DNA of 54,833 bases, from NCBI GenBank assembly GCA_016939375.1, contig JAFGHF010000012.1:1-54833 (forward strand). The letters are read 5' to 3'. Origin of the DNA: Candidatus Omnitrophota bacterium. GTDB lineage: Bacteria; Omnitrophota; Gorgyraeia; JAFGHF01. The translations under genes and the position numbers were made by a program. How positions within the stretch are numbered: position 1 is the first letter of the stretch; every line of letters starts with the position of its first letter. The notes under the pieces are model-generated. The model saw only the letters and a program-made list of their open reading frames with translations. It searched no databases and was not told the DNA's origin. This document shows positions 14,284 to 22,807 of the stretch, piece by piece.

Positions 14284-15285
14284 TTAAATCTTGAGATTTG
14301 GATTGACTTCCAGATCTAGCCTGGAACGCTTTCCTCTTTTGTAAAGCTGGTAAGCTAATCCAGCAACCATCGCCGCGTTATCCTGGCAAAGCGCAAATTC
14401 AGGAACATGGACATTTATCCCCAATGGCTTTAACTCTTTTTCTAATCGCTCTCTTAACCTGCCGTTTGCCACCACTCCCCCACCGATCACTACATCCTGC
14501 ACATTTTTAAAAAGGCACGCTTTAAGCGTTTTTTTCACCAGGACATCCACTACCGCTTCCTGAAAACCCGCCGCTATATTTCGTCGTTCGTGATTCGTGA
14601 CTCGTGATTCGTGGTCTTTTACATAATACAATACAGCGGTCTTTAACCCGCTAAAACTGAAATCCAGGCTATCTTCCCCCAAATACGAACGGGGAAATCT
14701 AATCTTATCGGCATCCCCTTTTTTAGCTGTTTTTTCTATGATCGGGCCTCCGGGATAACCCAGATCCAATATCTTGGCTACTTTATCAAAGGCCTCTCCG
14801 GCTGCATCGTCGAGCGTACTTCCCAGCTTCCGCCATTTTAAGAAACTCTGCACATAAAAAAGGCTGGTGTGCCCTCCGGAGACGATCAAGGCCACAAAAG
14901 GAAACTTATTCTTGCGCTGGTTCATCATGCCTGCGTACACATGAGCCTGCAAATGATTTATTCCCAAAAGCGGTACGCCCAAAGCCAAACTCAAAACTTT
15001 ACCTAGCGTCAGCCCGATTAAAAGCGCTCCCACCAAACCAGGGCCGTATACCGCAGCTATCAGGTCGACATCATCCAAGTCGATCCCGGCTTCTTTTTCG
15101 GCCTGCTCCAGGACATAATCGATCAGTTCTACATGGTAACGTGTCGCTATCTCTGGAACAACGCCTCCATACTTCTTATGTAAATGCAAGCTGGAAGCGA
15201 CTACATTAGAAAGTATTTTCTTGCCGTTTTCTACCAAAGAAATGGCTGTCTCATCACAAGAAGTCTCAATGCCAAGTACCAACAT
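14284..15285 (-). CDS. tsaD: tRNA N6-adenosine threonylcarbamoyltransferase TsaD
   Basis: 333 residues, full length. Catalyses transfer of the threonylcarbamoyl group to A37 of ANN-decoding tRNAs. Motifs: LGIETSCDETAISLV at the start, KKYGGVVPEIATRYHVE, metal-binding His pair in INHLQAHVYA, VSGGHTS, GKAFD-equivalent AGEAFDKVAKILDLGYPGG, FSGLKTAVLYY and a C-terminal CQDNAAMVAG with the Asp ligand. The segment HESRVTNHERR (~225-236) in the variable loop after GLKTAVLYYVKD is encoded by a heptanucleotide tandem repeat (14580-14614), so this loop grew by repeat insertion without breaking the frame. Confidence 0.96.
   Translation of the reverse strand: MLVLGIETSCDETAISLVENGKKILSNVVASSLHLHKKYGGVVPEIATRYHVELIDYVLEQAEKEAGIDLDDVDLIAAVYGPGLVGALLIGLTLGKVLSLALGVPLLGINHLQAHVYAGMMNQRKNKFPFVALIVSGGHTSLFYVQSFLKWRKLGSTLDDAAGEAFDKVAKILDLGYPGGPIIEKTAKKGDADKIRFPRSYLGEDSLDFSFSGLKTAVLYYVKDHESRVTNHERRNIAAGFQEAVVDVLVKKTLKACLFKNVQDVVIGGGVVANGRLRERLEKELKPLGINVHVPEFALCQDNAAMVAGLAYQLYKRGKRSRLDLEVNPNLKI
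14580..14614. repeat. Heptanucleotide tandem repeat inside tsaD
   Basis: Five units of YTCGTNN, exact 7 bp period, closely matching the repeat at 13545-13599. Since 7 is not a multiple of 3, each unit is read in a different phase. The frame stays open through all five. Confidence 0.88.
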
Positions 15286-15290
15286 ATGTC

Positions 15291-16079
15291 TTATTCCATC
15301 AATTCGGAAACAAATATCAATTTTATCCCCTGCTCATACATAAGGGGGATCTCTTCTTTTAAAACTTTCATTGTCGCCGGTCGGGCATGTCCTATGCCGA
15401 TAGCCGCACCGCCCGCCAAAGCTACCTGGCATAATCGCTTAAACTGGCCCCGGATATATTCTTCGTCATCTTCATTATCCAAGAACACATCTCTGGCTGA
15501 ACACCTGATCCCTTTTTCCCTGGCCACCCTTCGACAAATTGATTCAGATGTCACAAGATTATCCAGAAAAAACAGGTCTCTCTTTTTCAACTCAGTGAAG
15601 ATAATCGCCATTAGCCTCTCGTCCTTGGTAGCTAAAGAACCCATATGGTTAGATACGCCTTTAGCACTGGGGGCGTCATCTAAGGCCTTGTCCAAGACCT
15701 CGATCACCCTCTCCCTATCCATATCACAAGTCAAAGTATCTTCTTCCAGGCCTATATAATCCCTTCCACCTTTTTCCGGTTCAAGAGGAAGATGCAAGAT
15801 GATCTCCTGGCCTAAATTTTTAGCGATGTTGGCGATTTTGGCAGAATATAGCAGATTCGGCAATATTGATATAGTCACAGGCACATCTATCTGGCGCAAT
15901 GTTTTCACGCAGTTGAGGTTATAGCCCCAGTCATCGATAACTATAGCTACCCTTGCCCTGACCTGTTCTTGCTGTAGCGGAGGTCTCCCTAATGAACCTT
16001 TAAGTAAAATAAAGGCCGCGCCGTTTAATAGCAAAATAAAGGCTATGATAAAAACTACTATTTTTCGCCTATTTGTCAT
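15291..16079 (-). CDS. Divergent polysaccharide deacetylase (YibQ-type)
   Basis: 262 residues with an N-terminal signal anchor (~8-28). The domain has RARVAIVIDDWGYNLNCVKT, PVTISILPNLLYS, EIILHLPLEPEKG, GVSNHMGSLATKDERLM and FFLDNLVTS, the pattern of the 'divergent polysaccharide deacetylase' family (NodB-like barrel with paired Asp and His). Probably periplasmic and acting on peptidoglycan or glycan, but no activity is proven for the family. Directly downstream of the carboxyl-terminal protease gene, a pairing also seen in other diderms next to EnvC and CtpA. Confidence 0.85.
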   Translation of the reverse strand: MTNRRKIVVFIIAFILLLNGAAFILLKGSLGRPPLQQEQVRARVAIVIDDWGYNLNCVKTLRQIDVPVTISILPNLLYSAKIANIAKNLGQEIILHLPLEPEKGGRDYIGLEEDTLTCDMDRERVIEVLDKALDDAPSAKGVSNHMGSLATKDERLMAIIFTELKKRDLFFLDNLVTSESICRRVAREKGIRCSARDVFLDNEDDEEYIRGQFKRLCQVALAGGAAIGIGHARPATMKVLKEEIPLMYEQGIKLIFVSELME

Positions 16080-16080
16080 T

Positions 16081-17478
16081 TTAATTGAGCGAACCTTGCG
16101 TCACCTGCTCCTGCTTTTCTTCTTGTTTTTGATAAAACATGATCCCTTTAAGCAGATCTACAGCCCGCACCAGCTGGTTGTCGTAAAACCCCTGCTCCTT
16201 CATATATTCCTCCAGCGTGGTCTTGACTTCATTTTTATCATTATCTTCTTCTTTTTCGTCATTATCCTGGTTTACTACTTCCTCAAACACCTTTTCGCTT
16301 TCATCCTCTTGATACATATCCGCTTGCGTCTCGTCAAACTCGACCACCACATCAGGCTCTATGCCCTCTTCATGGATGCACCTTCCGCTGGGGGTAAAAT
16401 ATTTGCTGGTAGTTAAACGCAACGCCGAGCCGTCACCCAAAGGCACTACCGTCTGCACCGAACCCTTGCCAAAGGATTTAGTGCCTAAAAGGATCCCTCT
16501 TTTGTAATCCTGTATGGCTCCAGCTACGATCTCCGAACCGCTGGCGCTACCTTTGCTGATCAAGACGATCATAGGGCATGTACGGTGTTTACCTCTGCCT
16601 CCCGATTTAAAAACCATGTTTTGTCTGCCCATTCTGCCGCGGGTAGAAACTATCACCTGGCCGGCGGGAATAAATTTCTCTGTCACCTTTACGGCCGAAT
16701 CCAAGAGTCCGCCGGGGTTGTTACGCAGGTCCAGGATCATGCTTTTCATATTCTCTTTTTCTAATTTGCGCAAAGCCTCCTCTAGCTCCTGCGGGCTTCT
16801 TTCTTGGAACTCGGATAATCTTATGTATCCGATATCTCCCTCAAAGACTTTTGCCTTGCGGATACTTTTGATCTTGATGATATCCCTGGTGATAGTGAAA
16901 TCCAGAAGCTTGGCTACGCCTTCACGCATTACAGTGATATTAACCTTGGTCCCCGGTTTTCCGCGTAGTTTTTTTACCGCCTCCATCAAGGTGATCTCTT
17001 TGGTCAATTCGTCTTCAATCTTGACTATTTTGTCATCGGCCTTTAAACCCACTTTAAAAGCGGGTGTATCGTCGATAGGCGAGATGATAGTCAAGATTCC
17101 GTCTTTTACGGTGATCTCTATACCTAAACCGCCAAATTCGCCTTCTGTCTCTACCTTTACTTCTTTGTACGCATCTGGGTCCAAAAATTGGCTATAGGGA
17201 TCTAGTGAAGAAAGCATACCTTTAAGCGCTCCGTAGATTAAATCTTTGTATTTCGTGTCCTCGACATAATCGGAACGGATCAGAGTAAGGGCATCGGTAA
17301 ATAATTCGATTTCCTTATAAAAATCGTCCTCTGTCTCTGACACTTTTTCTTCAGCCAGCTCCAATGGACCCATAGACTCCAGCTGCTCCGGCTCATTTTG
17401 ATCGCCGATAATCAACTGAGGACGAAAAATAAACACTATGCCAAAAATGATCAAGCAGACAAGTACAAACTTACGCAT
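16081..17478 (-). CDS. ctpA: S41-family carboxyl-terminal processing protease
   Basis: 465 residues. N-terminal signal anchor, PDZ domain (~95-170, GGLGIEITVKDGILTIISPI and KVGLKADDKIVKIED), then the S41 protease domain with Ser in KGSASGSEIVAGA (~311) and Lys in GTKSFGKGSVQT (~336), the catalytic Ser-Lys dyad. Cleaves exported proteins in the periplasm. The C-terminal tail (~405-445) is unusually acidic (EKVFEEVVNQDNDEKEEDND). Overlaps the gatB stop by 8 bp. Confidence 0.93.
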   Translation of the reverse strand: MRKFVLVCLIIFGIVFIFRPQLIIGDQNEPEQLESMGPLELAEEKVSETEDDFYKEIELFTDALTLIRSDYVEDTKYKDLIYGALKGMLSSLDPYSQFLDPDAYKEVKVETEGEFGGLGIEITVKDGILTIISPIDDTPAFKVGLKADDKIVKIEDELTKEITLMEAVKKLRGKPGTKVNITVMREGVAKLLDFTITRDIIKIKSIRKAKVFEGDIGYIRLSEFQERSPQELEEALRKLEKENMKSMILDLRNNPGGLLDSAVKVTEKFIPAGQVIVSTRGRMGRQNMVFKSGGRGKHRTCPMIVLISKGSASGSEIVAGAIQDYKRGILLGTKSFGKGSVQTVVPLGDGSALRLTTSKYFTPSGRCIHEEGIEPDVVVEFDETQADMYQEDESEKVFEEVVNQDNDEKEEDNDKNEVKTTLEEYMKEQGFYDNQLVRAVDLLKGIMFYQKQEEKQEQVTQGSLN

Positions 17479-18943
17479 CTTCTCCCCTTTCCAGTTTTTG
17501 CTTCAACAGTTTATTAACTATTTGCGGATTGGCTTTACCGCGGCTCTTCTTCATGATCTGCCCTACTAAAAATGAAAGGGCATTGGCCTGACCCGCACGA
17601 TAATCGGCCGCGGGCTTAGGGTTATCTCTTATTACCTCCTGTGCCATTTTATCTATTTCACTTGTATCGCTGATCTGGACTAAGCCTTTTTCTTTGACGA
17701 TATCACGGGCCTGCTTTTCGCTTTCTAACATCTCCGGCAGAATCTGCTTGGCCACCTTACCGGAAATAACACCCTCATCCATCAACCTGAAGATCTCTAC
17801 GAAACTTCTAGGCTTGAGCTTAAGATAGCGGACCTCCAGATTCTTTTCTCTGATATAGGCCAATAATTCAGACATTATCCAATTGCTGATCGTCTTTGGT
17901 TTAGAATAAAGCTTTGCACACTCTTCAAAATAGTTGGCCAAATATTTATCAGCGGTCAGGACCCCGGCGTCATATTCAGGGATATTATATTCTTCTACAA
18001 AGCGCTCTTTCTTCTCTTGGGAAAGCTCAGGTAAAGATTCCCCAATCTTCTGGATGTATCCGTCATCTAAAACAAAGGGGACTAAATCCGGTTCAGGAAA
18101 ATAGCGATAATCATGGGCATGTTCTTTGCTGCGCATAGAAATAGTAATTCCTTTTTGTTCATGCCAAAGCCTTGTCTCCTGGACTACTTTTTCTTTGCCC
18201 TCCAATGCCTCGATCTGCCGCTTGGCTTCATATTCAAGAGCTATCTTTACGAAACGAAATGAGTTCATATTTTTAAGCTCGACCTTCTCCCCTAATTCCT
18301 TGGCACCAGCAGGCATCACCGAGATATTGGCGTCACAGCGCAATGAACCCTGTTCCATATTGCAATCGGAGACTTCGAGATATTCTAAAATACCCTTAAG
18401 CCGCGTAAGATATTCATAAGCCTCGTCTGCGGAATTGATATCCGGTTCACTGACGATTTCCAAAAGTGGCGTGCCGGTACGGTTAAAATCGACAAAGCTC
18501 CTTGAGCCACCTTGCTCGTGGATCAGCTTTCCGGCGTCTTCTTCCAAATGCGCGCGTTTGATCCTGATCTTCTTCTCGCCACCTGGGCCAGAGATCATCA
18601 GCCATCCGTCATGCGAAACAGGCAAATCGTATTGAGAGATCTGGAAGTTTTTGGGTAGATCCGGATAAAAATAGTTTTTGCGGTCGAACTTGATAAATTT
18701 AGATATCTGGCAGTTCAAAGCCAGGGCCGCCTTGATCGCTAGTCTCAATGCCTCTTCGTTTAATACCGGCAGGCTCCCCGGAAAACCAAGACAGACAGGA
18801 CAGACCTGTGAATTGGGCTTTCGCCCGAATTCAGTCGAGCAACCACAAAAACATTTGCTCTTAGTGGCCAACTGGACGTGCACTTCTAAGCCGATAACTG
18901 TCTTATATTCTTTGCTCACAGCCTGGGTTTTTCCTTGTGCCAT
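17471..18943 (-). CDS. gatB: Asp-tRNA(Asn)/Glu-tRNA(Gln) amidotransferase subunit B
   Basis: 490 residues, full length. Binds misacylated tRNA, phosphorylates the Glu/Asp side chain and transfers ammonia from GatA. Motifs: KTVIGLEVHVQL, the Zn-type CFCGCSTEFG..CPVCLGFPGSLP, KNYFYPDLPKNFQISQYD, HLEEDAGKLIH, DFNRTGTPLLEIVSEPD and the C-terminal YqeY-like tail (SFLVGQIMKKSRGKANPQ). Overlaps the gatA 3' end by 28 bp. The gatCAB cluster implies that the organism makes Gln-tRNA and/or Asn-tRNA by transamidation. Confidence 0.97.
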   Translation of the reverse strand: MAQGKTQAVSKEYKTVIGLEVHVQLATKSKCFCGCSTEFGRKPNSQVCPVCLGFPGSLPVLNEEALRLAIKAALALNCQISKFIKFDRKNYFYPDLPKNFQISQYDLPVSHDGWLMISGPGGEKKIRIKRAHLEEDAGKLIHEQGGSRSFVDFNRTGTPLLEIVSEPDINSADEAYEYLTRLKGILEYLEVSDCNMEQGSLRCDANISVMPAGAKELGEKVELKNMNSFRFVKIALEYEAKRQIEALEGKEKVVQETRLWHEQKGITISMRSKEHAHDYRYFPEPDLVPFVLDDGYIQKIGESLPELSQEKKERFVEEYNIPEYDAGVLTADKYLANYFEECAKLYSKPKTISNWIMSELLAYIREKNLEVRYLKLKPRSFVEIFRLMDEGVISGKVAKQILPEMLESEKQARDIVKEKGLVQISDTSEIDKMAQEVIRDNPKPAADYRAGQANALSFLVGQIMKKSRGKANPQIVNKLLKQKLERGEDA

Positions 18944-20364
18944 TTTGTATTCTTTTCGAAAGTATAGGCGGTGCGAAATAGCATCTCTTCGTCAAAGGGC
19001 TTGGCGATTATCTGTAAACCTATAGGTAAACCCTCTTGGCTCAATCCGCAAGGGACAGATATCCCCGGCATCCCAGCTAAATTAGCCGAGATGGTAAATA
19101 CATCGGAAAGATACATCGCCAGCGGATCATCTATTTTCTCACCGATCTTAAAGGCAACTGTCGGCGAAGTAGGCGTAATAATGCAATCGACATGGGAAAA
19201 TGCCCGGTCAAAGTCCTCCTTGATTAAACGTCTCACCTTTAAGGCCCTTAAGTAATAGGCATCGTAATATCCGCTAGAGAGCACATATGTACCTAAGATG
19301 ATCCTTCTCTTTGCCTCTTCGCCAAATCCTTCTCCTCTGGTCTTTTTGTACATATCGATCAACGAACGGGGACTAGCGCTTCTGTGGCCGTATTGCACTC
19401 CGTCAAAACGGGCTAGGTTTGAACTTGCTTCGGCGGTGGCCACAATATAATAATCGGCGACAGCGTAATCTGTATGCGTCAAGGATATCTCTTTGACTTG
19501 TGCACCTAGGCCTTTTAATACGTCCAGGGCCTTCTCGACAGCGTCTCTGACCTGAGAATCCAATCCTTCACTAAAATATTCCTTAGGCACACCGATTTTG
19601 ACACCTTGGACATTATCGACTAAAGATTTAGTGTAATCGGGTACCTCTCTATCCACGCAGGTCGAATCCATGATATCGCTACCGGCGATAACGTTTAAAA
19701 GAAGAGCGGCATCGGCCACATCCTTAGTGACCGGACCTATTTGATCCAAAGATGAGGCAAAGGCAATCAATCCGTAGCGAGACACTCTTCCATATGTGGG
19801 CTTAAGCCCCACGACCCCACACAGGCTTGCCGGCTGACGTATTGAACCTCCTGTATCCGAGCCTAAAGCCATCACGGTCTCATCCGCGGCTACGCTGGCA
19901 CAAGAACCTCCGCTTGAGCCTCCGGGTATTCTTTGCAAATCCCAGGGATTGTGAGTAGCACCGTAACAAGAGGTCTCACAAGAAGAGCCAAAGGCAAATT
20001 CGTCCATGTTGGCTTTGGCGAATATGACCGCTCCCGCCTGTTTTAAACGGGAAACCACAGTAGCGTCATAAGGAGGTTTAAAACCCTTCAAAATCCTCGA
20101 TGCACAGGTAGTATCTTGACCCTGAACGCAGATATTATCCTTAATTACTACCGGTATGCCAAAAAGCGGACCGTGCTCTGAGCGTTTTTCCAATTCACGG
20201 CACTGAGTAAATATATCTTCTTTGTCTACCAAACAAAGCGCTTTGACCTTGTTTTCCGTCGCTTCTATTCTGGAGATCAAGGACTCAGCGACTTCTTTAG
20301 GGGAAGTCTTCTTGTCTTCTATTAAATCTTTTATCTGGCGGGCTGTTAGTTTATATAATTCCAT
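18916..20364 (-). CDS. gatA: Asp-tRNA(Asn)/Glu-tRNA(Gln) amidotransferase subunit A
   Basis: 482 residues, full length. Amidase that releases ammonia from glutamine. The Ser-cisSer-Lys triad is intact: Lys in PVVIKDNI (~75), the Ser-rich loop GGSSGGSCASVA (~150) and GSDTGGSIRQPA (~170). Typical RVSRYGLIAFASSLDQIGP follows. Three bases separate it from the gatC stop. Ammonia passes to GatB through the complex. Confidence 0.97.
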   Translation of the reverse strand: MELYKLTARQIKDLIEDKKTSPKEVAESLISRIEATENKVKALCLVDKEDIFTQCRELEKRSEHGPLFGIPVVIKDNICVQGQDTTCASRILKGFKPPYDATVVSRLKQAGAVIFAKANMDEFAFGSSCETSCYGATHNPWDLQRIPGGSSGGSCASVAADETVMALGSDTGGSIRQPASLCGVVGLKPTYGRVSRYGLIAFASSLDQIGPVTKDVADAALLLNVIAGSDIMDSTCVDREVPDYTKSLVDNVQGVKIGVPKEYFSEGLDSQVRDAVEKALDVLKGLGAQVKEISLTHTDYAVADYYIVATAEASSNLARFDGVQYGHRSASPRSLIDMYKKTRGEGFGEEAKRRIILGTYVLSSGYYDAYYLRALKVRRLIKEDFDRAFSHVDCIITPTSPTVAFKIGEKIDDPLAMYLSDVFTISANLAGMPGISVPCGLSQEGLPIGLQIIAKPFDEEMLFRTAYTFEKNTKWHKEKPRL

Positions 20365-20367
20365 TGC

Positions 20368-20640
20368 TCATTCGATGACCTTGGGCACGCTAAAACTATC
20401 CCCTTCACGAGAAGGGGCATTATTTAAGACCTTATTTAAGGGTAGCGATGGCCGAATTTTGTCTTGGCGAAAAACATTTTTTAAGGGAAGTACGTGGCTG
20501 AGCGGTTGAACCGTGGAAACATCTAGCTCTTTAAGCTTCTCTATGTACGCTAAAATATCACTTAACTGCTTGGAAAGCTTACTCTTCTGCTTATCCGTCA
20601 ATTCCATCCGCGCCAGTTGCGAAACATATTCTATATCCAT
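20368..20640 (-). CDS. gatC: Asp-tRNA(Asn)/Glu-tRNA(Gln) amidotransferase subunit C
   Basis: 90 residues from the ATG at 20640 (AAGGTG 8 nt upstream; a TTG two codons earlier is too close to it). IEYVSQLARMELTDKQ at the start and VQPLSHVLPLKNVFRQD in the middle are the family signature; it wraps around GatA and GatB. First gene of the gatCAB-ctpA run. A TATAAT box at 20672-20667 (minus) is upstream, but no convincing -35 is seen. Confidence 0.95.
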   Translation of the reverse strand: MDIEYVSQLARMELTDKQKSKLSKQLSDILAYIEKLKELDVSTVQPLSHVLPLKNVFRQDKIRPSLPLNKVLNNAPSREGDSFSVPKVIE

Positions 20641-20773
20641 TAGCAATCACCTTAATAAGTATCACTATTATAATATAATAGGCAGCATTATTCTAAGCTT
20701 GATATAAAATAACATAAAAAAAGTAAAAAGTCAACCAAAATGACTTAACTCTATAAATATCTTTGGGTTGAAT

Positions 20774-20796
20774 AAAAGGCCTTAGGGCGTGAAGGC
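20774..20796 (-). terminator. Probable terminator of the small secreted-protein operon
   Basis: Minus strand: GCCTT (20796-20792), 8 nt loop, AAGGC (20783-20779), then CTTTTATT. It lies right after the stop of the gene at 20801-21196. Short stem, so moderate confidence. The remaining ~130 bp up to gatC holds only AT-rich sequence and the gatC upstream region. Confidence 0.5.
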
Positions 20797-20800
20797 AGGC

Positions 20801-21196
20801 TTATTGTGATATGAGGACTGAACCTTTCTTGACCTTGCTGGATTCCTGAGACTCATCTTTAGCTTCCTCTTCGGTCTTGGTCATCTGCTCCTCATAGTAT
20901 GTTTCGGATAAGACTTCTTGAAAAGCATATTTTAGACTTACCAACTCTATATCGTTGCCTTTCTTTGTAACCTGGAGTATTACATTATCCCCTACTGCCA
21001 AAAGGGAACTTTTGACGACCTCTGCCAATGTAATGATCTTTGCCCCCTCAACGACTATGTAGCTTCCGTCTTCAGCTATCTCTTCTACTGCACCTCTAAT
21101 TTCTTGTTCGGCCTCTGAAGGCTGAGCTAATCCAAACAGGGCAAAGATCAAAATCAAAGCAAGCTGACACTTCAAAAAGATTCTCAGCGAGAACAT
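20801..21196 (-). CDS. Small secreted protein of unknown function
   Basis: 131 residues from the ATG at 21196, which has GGAGAGAAG before it and overlaps the msrB stop (TGATG). A longer frame to 21250 exists but would bury the signal peptide. Signal peptide ~1-30 (LALILIFALFGLAQPSEA). The mature part is a small beta-rich domain (IRGAVEEIAEDGSYIVVEGA, VGDNVILQVTKKGNDIELVS), OB-like in appearance, then an acidic Glu-rich tail. Not recognised as a named family. Confidence 0.7.
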   Translation of the reverse strand: MFSLRIFLKCQLALILIFALFGLAQPSEAEQEIRGAVEEIAEDGSYIVVEGAKIITLAEVVKSSLLAVGDNVILQVTKKGNDIELVSLKYAFQEVLSETYYEEQMTKTEEEAKDESQESSKVKKGSVLISQ

Positions 21197-21753
21197 CACT
21201 TCTCTCCTTTTTCTTTGGCAATGAACCTCAATGCCAGGGAATTTATACAATAGCGTTTATTTGTAGGCAGGGGGCCGTCATCAAATAGATGGCCCAAGTG
21301 GGCATCGCACCTGACGCACAAGACTTCCGTGCGTTTCATGAATAGGCTCTTGTCTACTCTAGTATAAATATTTTCTTCTGCCACCGGCCGCCAAAAACTG
21401 GGCCAGCCAGTCCCTGAATCATATTTATCAGAAGAATAAAATAGATCGTTGCCGCAACAGACACATTCATAAATGCCTTCTTCTTTGTTATCCGCGTACT
21501 CTCCGGAACAAGCTATCTCTGTCCCCTTTTCTCTGGTGATGCGGAATTGTTCGGGAGTGAGGACTTCTCTCCACCCTTCATCGGTCTTGATCGCTTTTTC
21601 TACCGTCTCCAAGGTTTTCTTCTCTGCATTATATATCGTGACTGTATTCATCGGCTTTGACTCTTGGGCGATGCCCAGAAAAATGAAGCTGATATAAAAG
21701 GCAAATATTGAAATGACTATTATGTATCTTTTCATTCTCCGGTGGAAGATCAA
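21196..21753 (-). CDS. msrB: Peptide-methionine (R)-S-oxide reductase, exported
   Basis: MsrB domain (~45-180) repairs methionine-R-sulfoxide in proteins. It has WREVLTPEQFRITREKGTE, zinc Cys pairs (CVCCG and CVRC), SGTGWPSFWRP, HLGHLFDDGP and the catalytic Cys in KRYCINSLALRF (~170). Preceded by a signal anchor (IIVISIFAFYISFIFLGIAQ), so it acts in the periplasm, consistent with its secreted neighbours. Start unclear: TTG at 21753 overlaps the upstream stop as TTGA, or ATG at 21735 with a GGAG too close to it. Confidence 0.92.
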   Translation of the reverse strand: MIFHRRMKRYIIVISIFAFYISFIFLGIAQESKPMNTVTIYNAEKKTLETVEKAIKTDEGWREVLTPEQFRITREKGTEIACSGEYADNKEEGIYECVCCGNDLFYSSDKYDSGTGWPSFWRPVAEENIYTRVDKSLFMKRTEVLCVRCDAHLGHLFDDGPLPTNKRYCINSLALRFIAKEKGEK

Positions 21754-22019
21754 TATTCAAACACCGACTTCGCCATCGACTCCGCTTTCAGACTCTCGCC
21801 CAAACGCTCCAGGGTCCAGACTTCTATTAAGCTTCCGTCAGTCTCGGAATATTTGTATATCTTTCCAGTCTGGGCGTCGAAAAACTTGATTACCCCCTGA
21901 GTAGAGCTAAATTGTAGCCTGTTTGCCGCATCCATCTGCTGCGAAAAAGAGCCTGTCAGAAAAACGCCAAAAACAAAGACAAAGACCAACAAAAATACGA
22001 TGAATTTTCTTTTATGCAT
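21750..22019 (-). CDS. Small secreted protein of unknown function
   Basis: 89 residues: signal peptide (FIVFLLVFVFVFGVFLTGSFS) and a ~60-residue mature part with GVIKFFDAQTGKIYKYSETD and LIEVWTLERLGESL, which looks like one small beta-sheet unit. GGGAGG precedes the ATG. Not recognised. Overlaps the msrB start. Confidence 0.65.
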   Translation of the reverse strand: MHKRKFIVFLLVFVFVFGVFLTGSFSQQMDAANRLQFSSTQGVIKFFDAQTGKIYKYSETDGSLIEVWTLERLGESLKAESMAKSVFEY

Positions 22020-22037
22020 CTTGCCTCCCTTTGGATA

Positions 22038-22472
22038 CTAAAAAGCTTTAAGCTTCATCAATACCCTTTGCGCCTCAATTGATTTATAATCTTTCTTCTT
22101 GAATAAAACCACTAAATTATGGCTAACGTGGGGGATCAATTTCACATCTTCTAGGCCAGGCGGAGGCACTGCCTTGCTTTCAAACTCCACATATCTTTTT
22201 GCCGAGGCAGCGTCTTTTCTCTCTACAATCATCACCGTGATTCCCTCTACAGTGACATCTACAGTCCGCCCTCCCATTACCTGGGCTATCTTCTTGGTAT
22301 CCCGCGATTCGCTATAGTCGAATACGCTCTGTACGTCAAGACCTTTTGAGTTAAAATAACTTATAAGTTGATCGGGGGTGCGATGTTCCACTCTTTGCCC
22401 GCAACTCGAGATAAAGAAAATAGCTACTAAAAAAAGCAGGATTAACGAGATAGCATCAGCTTTCTTCATCAT
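22038..22472 (-). CDS. Putative lipoprotein
   Basis: 144 residues. Hydrophobic N-terminus followed by FFISSCGQRVEH; the Cys at ~24 could be lipidated, although the lipobox is not canonical. The mature domain (DQLISYFNSKGLDVQSVFDY, GGRTVDVTVEGITVMIVERK, AKRYVEFESK) is a small alpha/beta domain like those sensing or binding hydrophobic ligands; no named family. GGGAGGGT ribosome site. Confidence 0.65.
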   Translation of the reverse strand: MMKKADAISLILLFLVAIFFISSCGQRVEHRTPDQLISYFNSKGLDVQSVFDYSESRDTKKIAQVMGGRTVDVTVEGITVMIVERKDAASAKRYVEFESKAVPPPGLEDVKLIPHVSHNLVVLFKKKDYKSIEAQRVLMKLKAF

Positions 22473-22489
22473 ATTACCCTCCCCTGTTT

Positions 22490-22795
22490 TTAGATAATCC
22501 CGCCTATCCGGTAATATTCCCTAAGAGTGCCTATTGCCCAACTAAGCCAGAGTATTAGAAGGTAACTTAAAATTAGCACGATCACAGTGCCGATTATCTT
22601 GGTGTTGCGGTTGTAAAAGGGATTGACCCATAAAAGGATCAACGCCAATGGCCCCAGACAGATAAAGGCCAGATAAAATACATAGGGCTGAAAATACCAC
22701 GGCCTTGGTTCTCTTTTTTGCAAAAACTCACCGCAATATCTACACTTCACCGCCTCATCTTGGATGTATTCTGCGCAAAAAGGACACTTTTTCAC
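22490..22795 (-). CDS. Zinc-ribbon membrane protein
   Basis: 101 residues from GTG at 22795 (GAGGGG five bases upstream). N-terminal zinc ribbon with CPFC and CRYC (double CxxC, UPF0547-like: KCPFCAEYIQDEAVKCRYCG), then two TM helices (~38-58, ~66-90). Function unknown; zinc ribbons of this type often sit at the cytoplasmic end of small membrane proteins. Confidence 0.7.
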   Translation of the reverse strand: MKKCPFCAEYIQDEAVKCRYCGEFLQKREPRPWYFQPYVFYLAFICLGPLALILLWVNPFYNRNTKIIGTVIVLILSYLLILWLSWAIGTLREYYRIGGII

Positions 22796-22807
22796 TTAAC
22801 CCCTCGA

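Noticed and set aside
13545-14614. CRISPR-like array
   Set aside because: The repeats are 7 bp and tandem without spacers, so they are short tandem repeats, not CRISPR.
20641-20800. tRNA or small RNA in the gap before gatC
   Set aside because: Only AT-rich sequence, a TATAAT box and a short terminator stem are seen; no cloverleaf.
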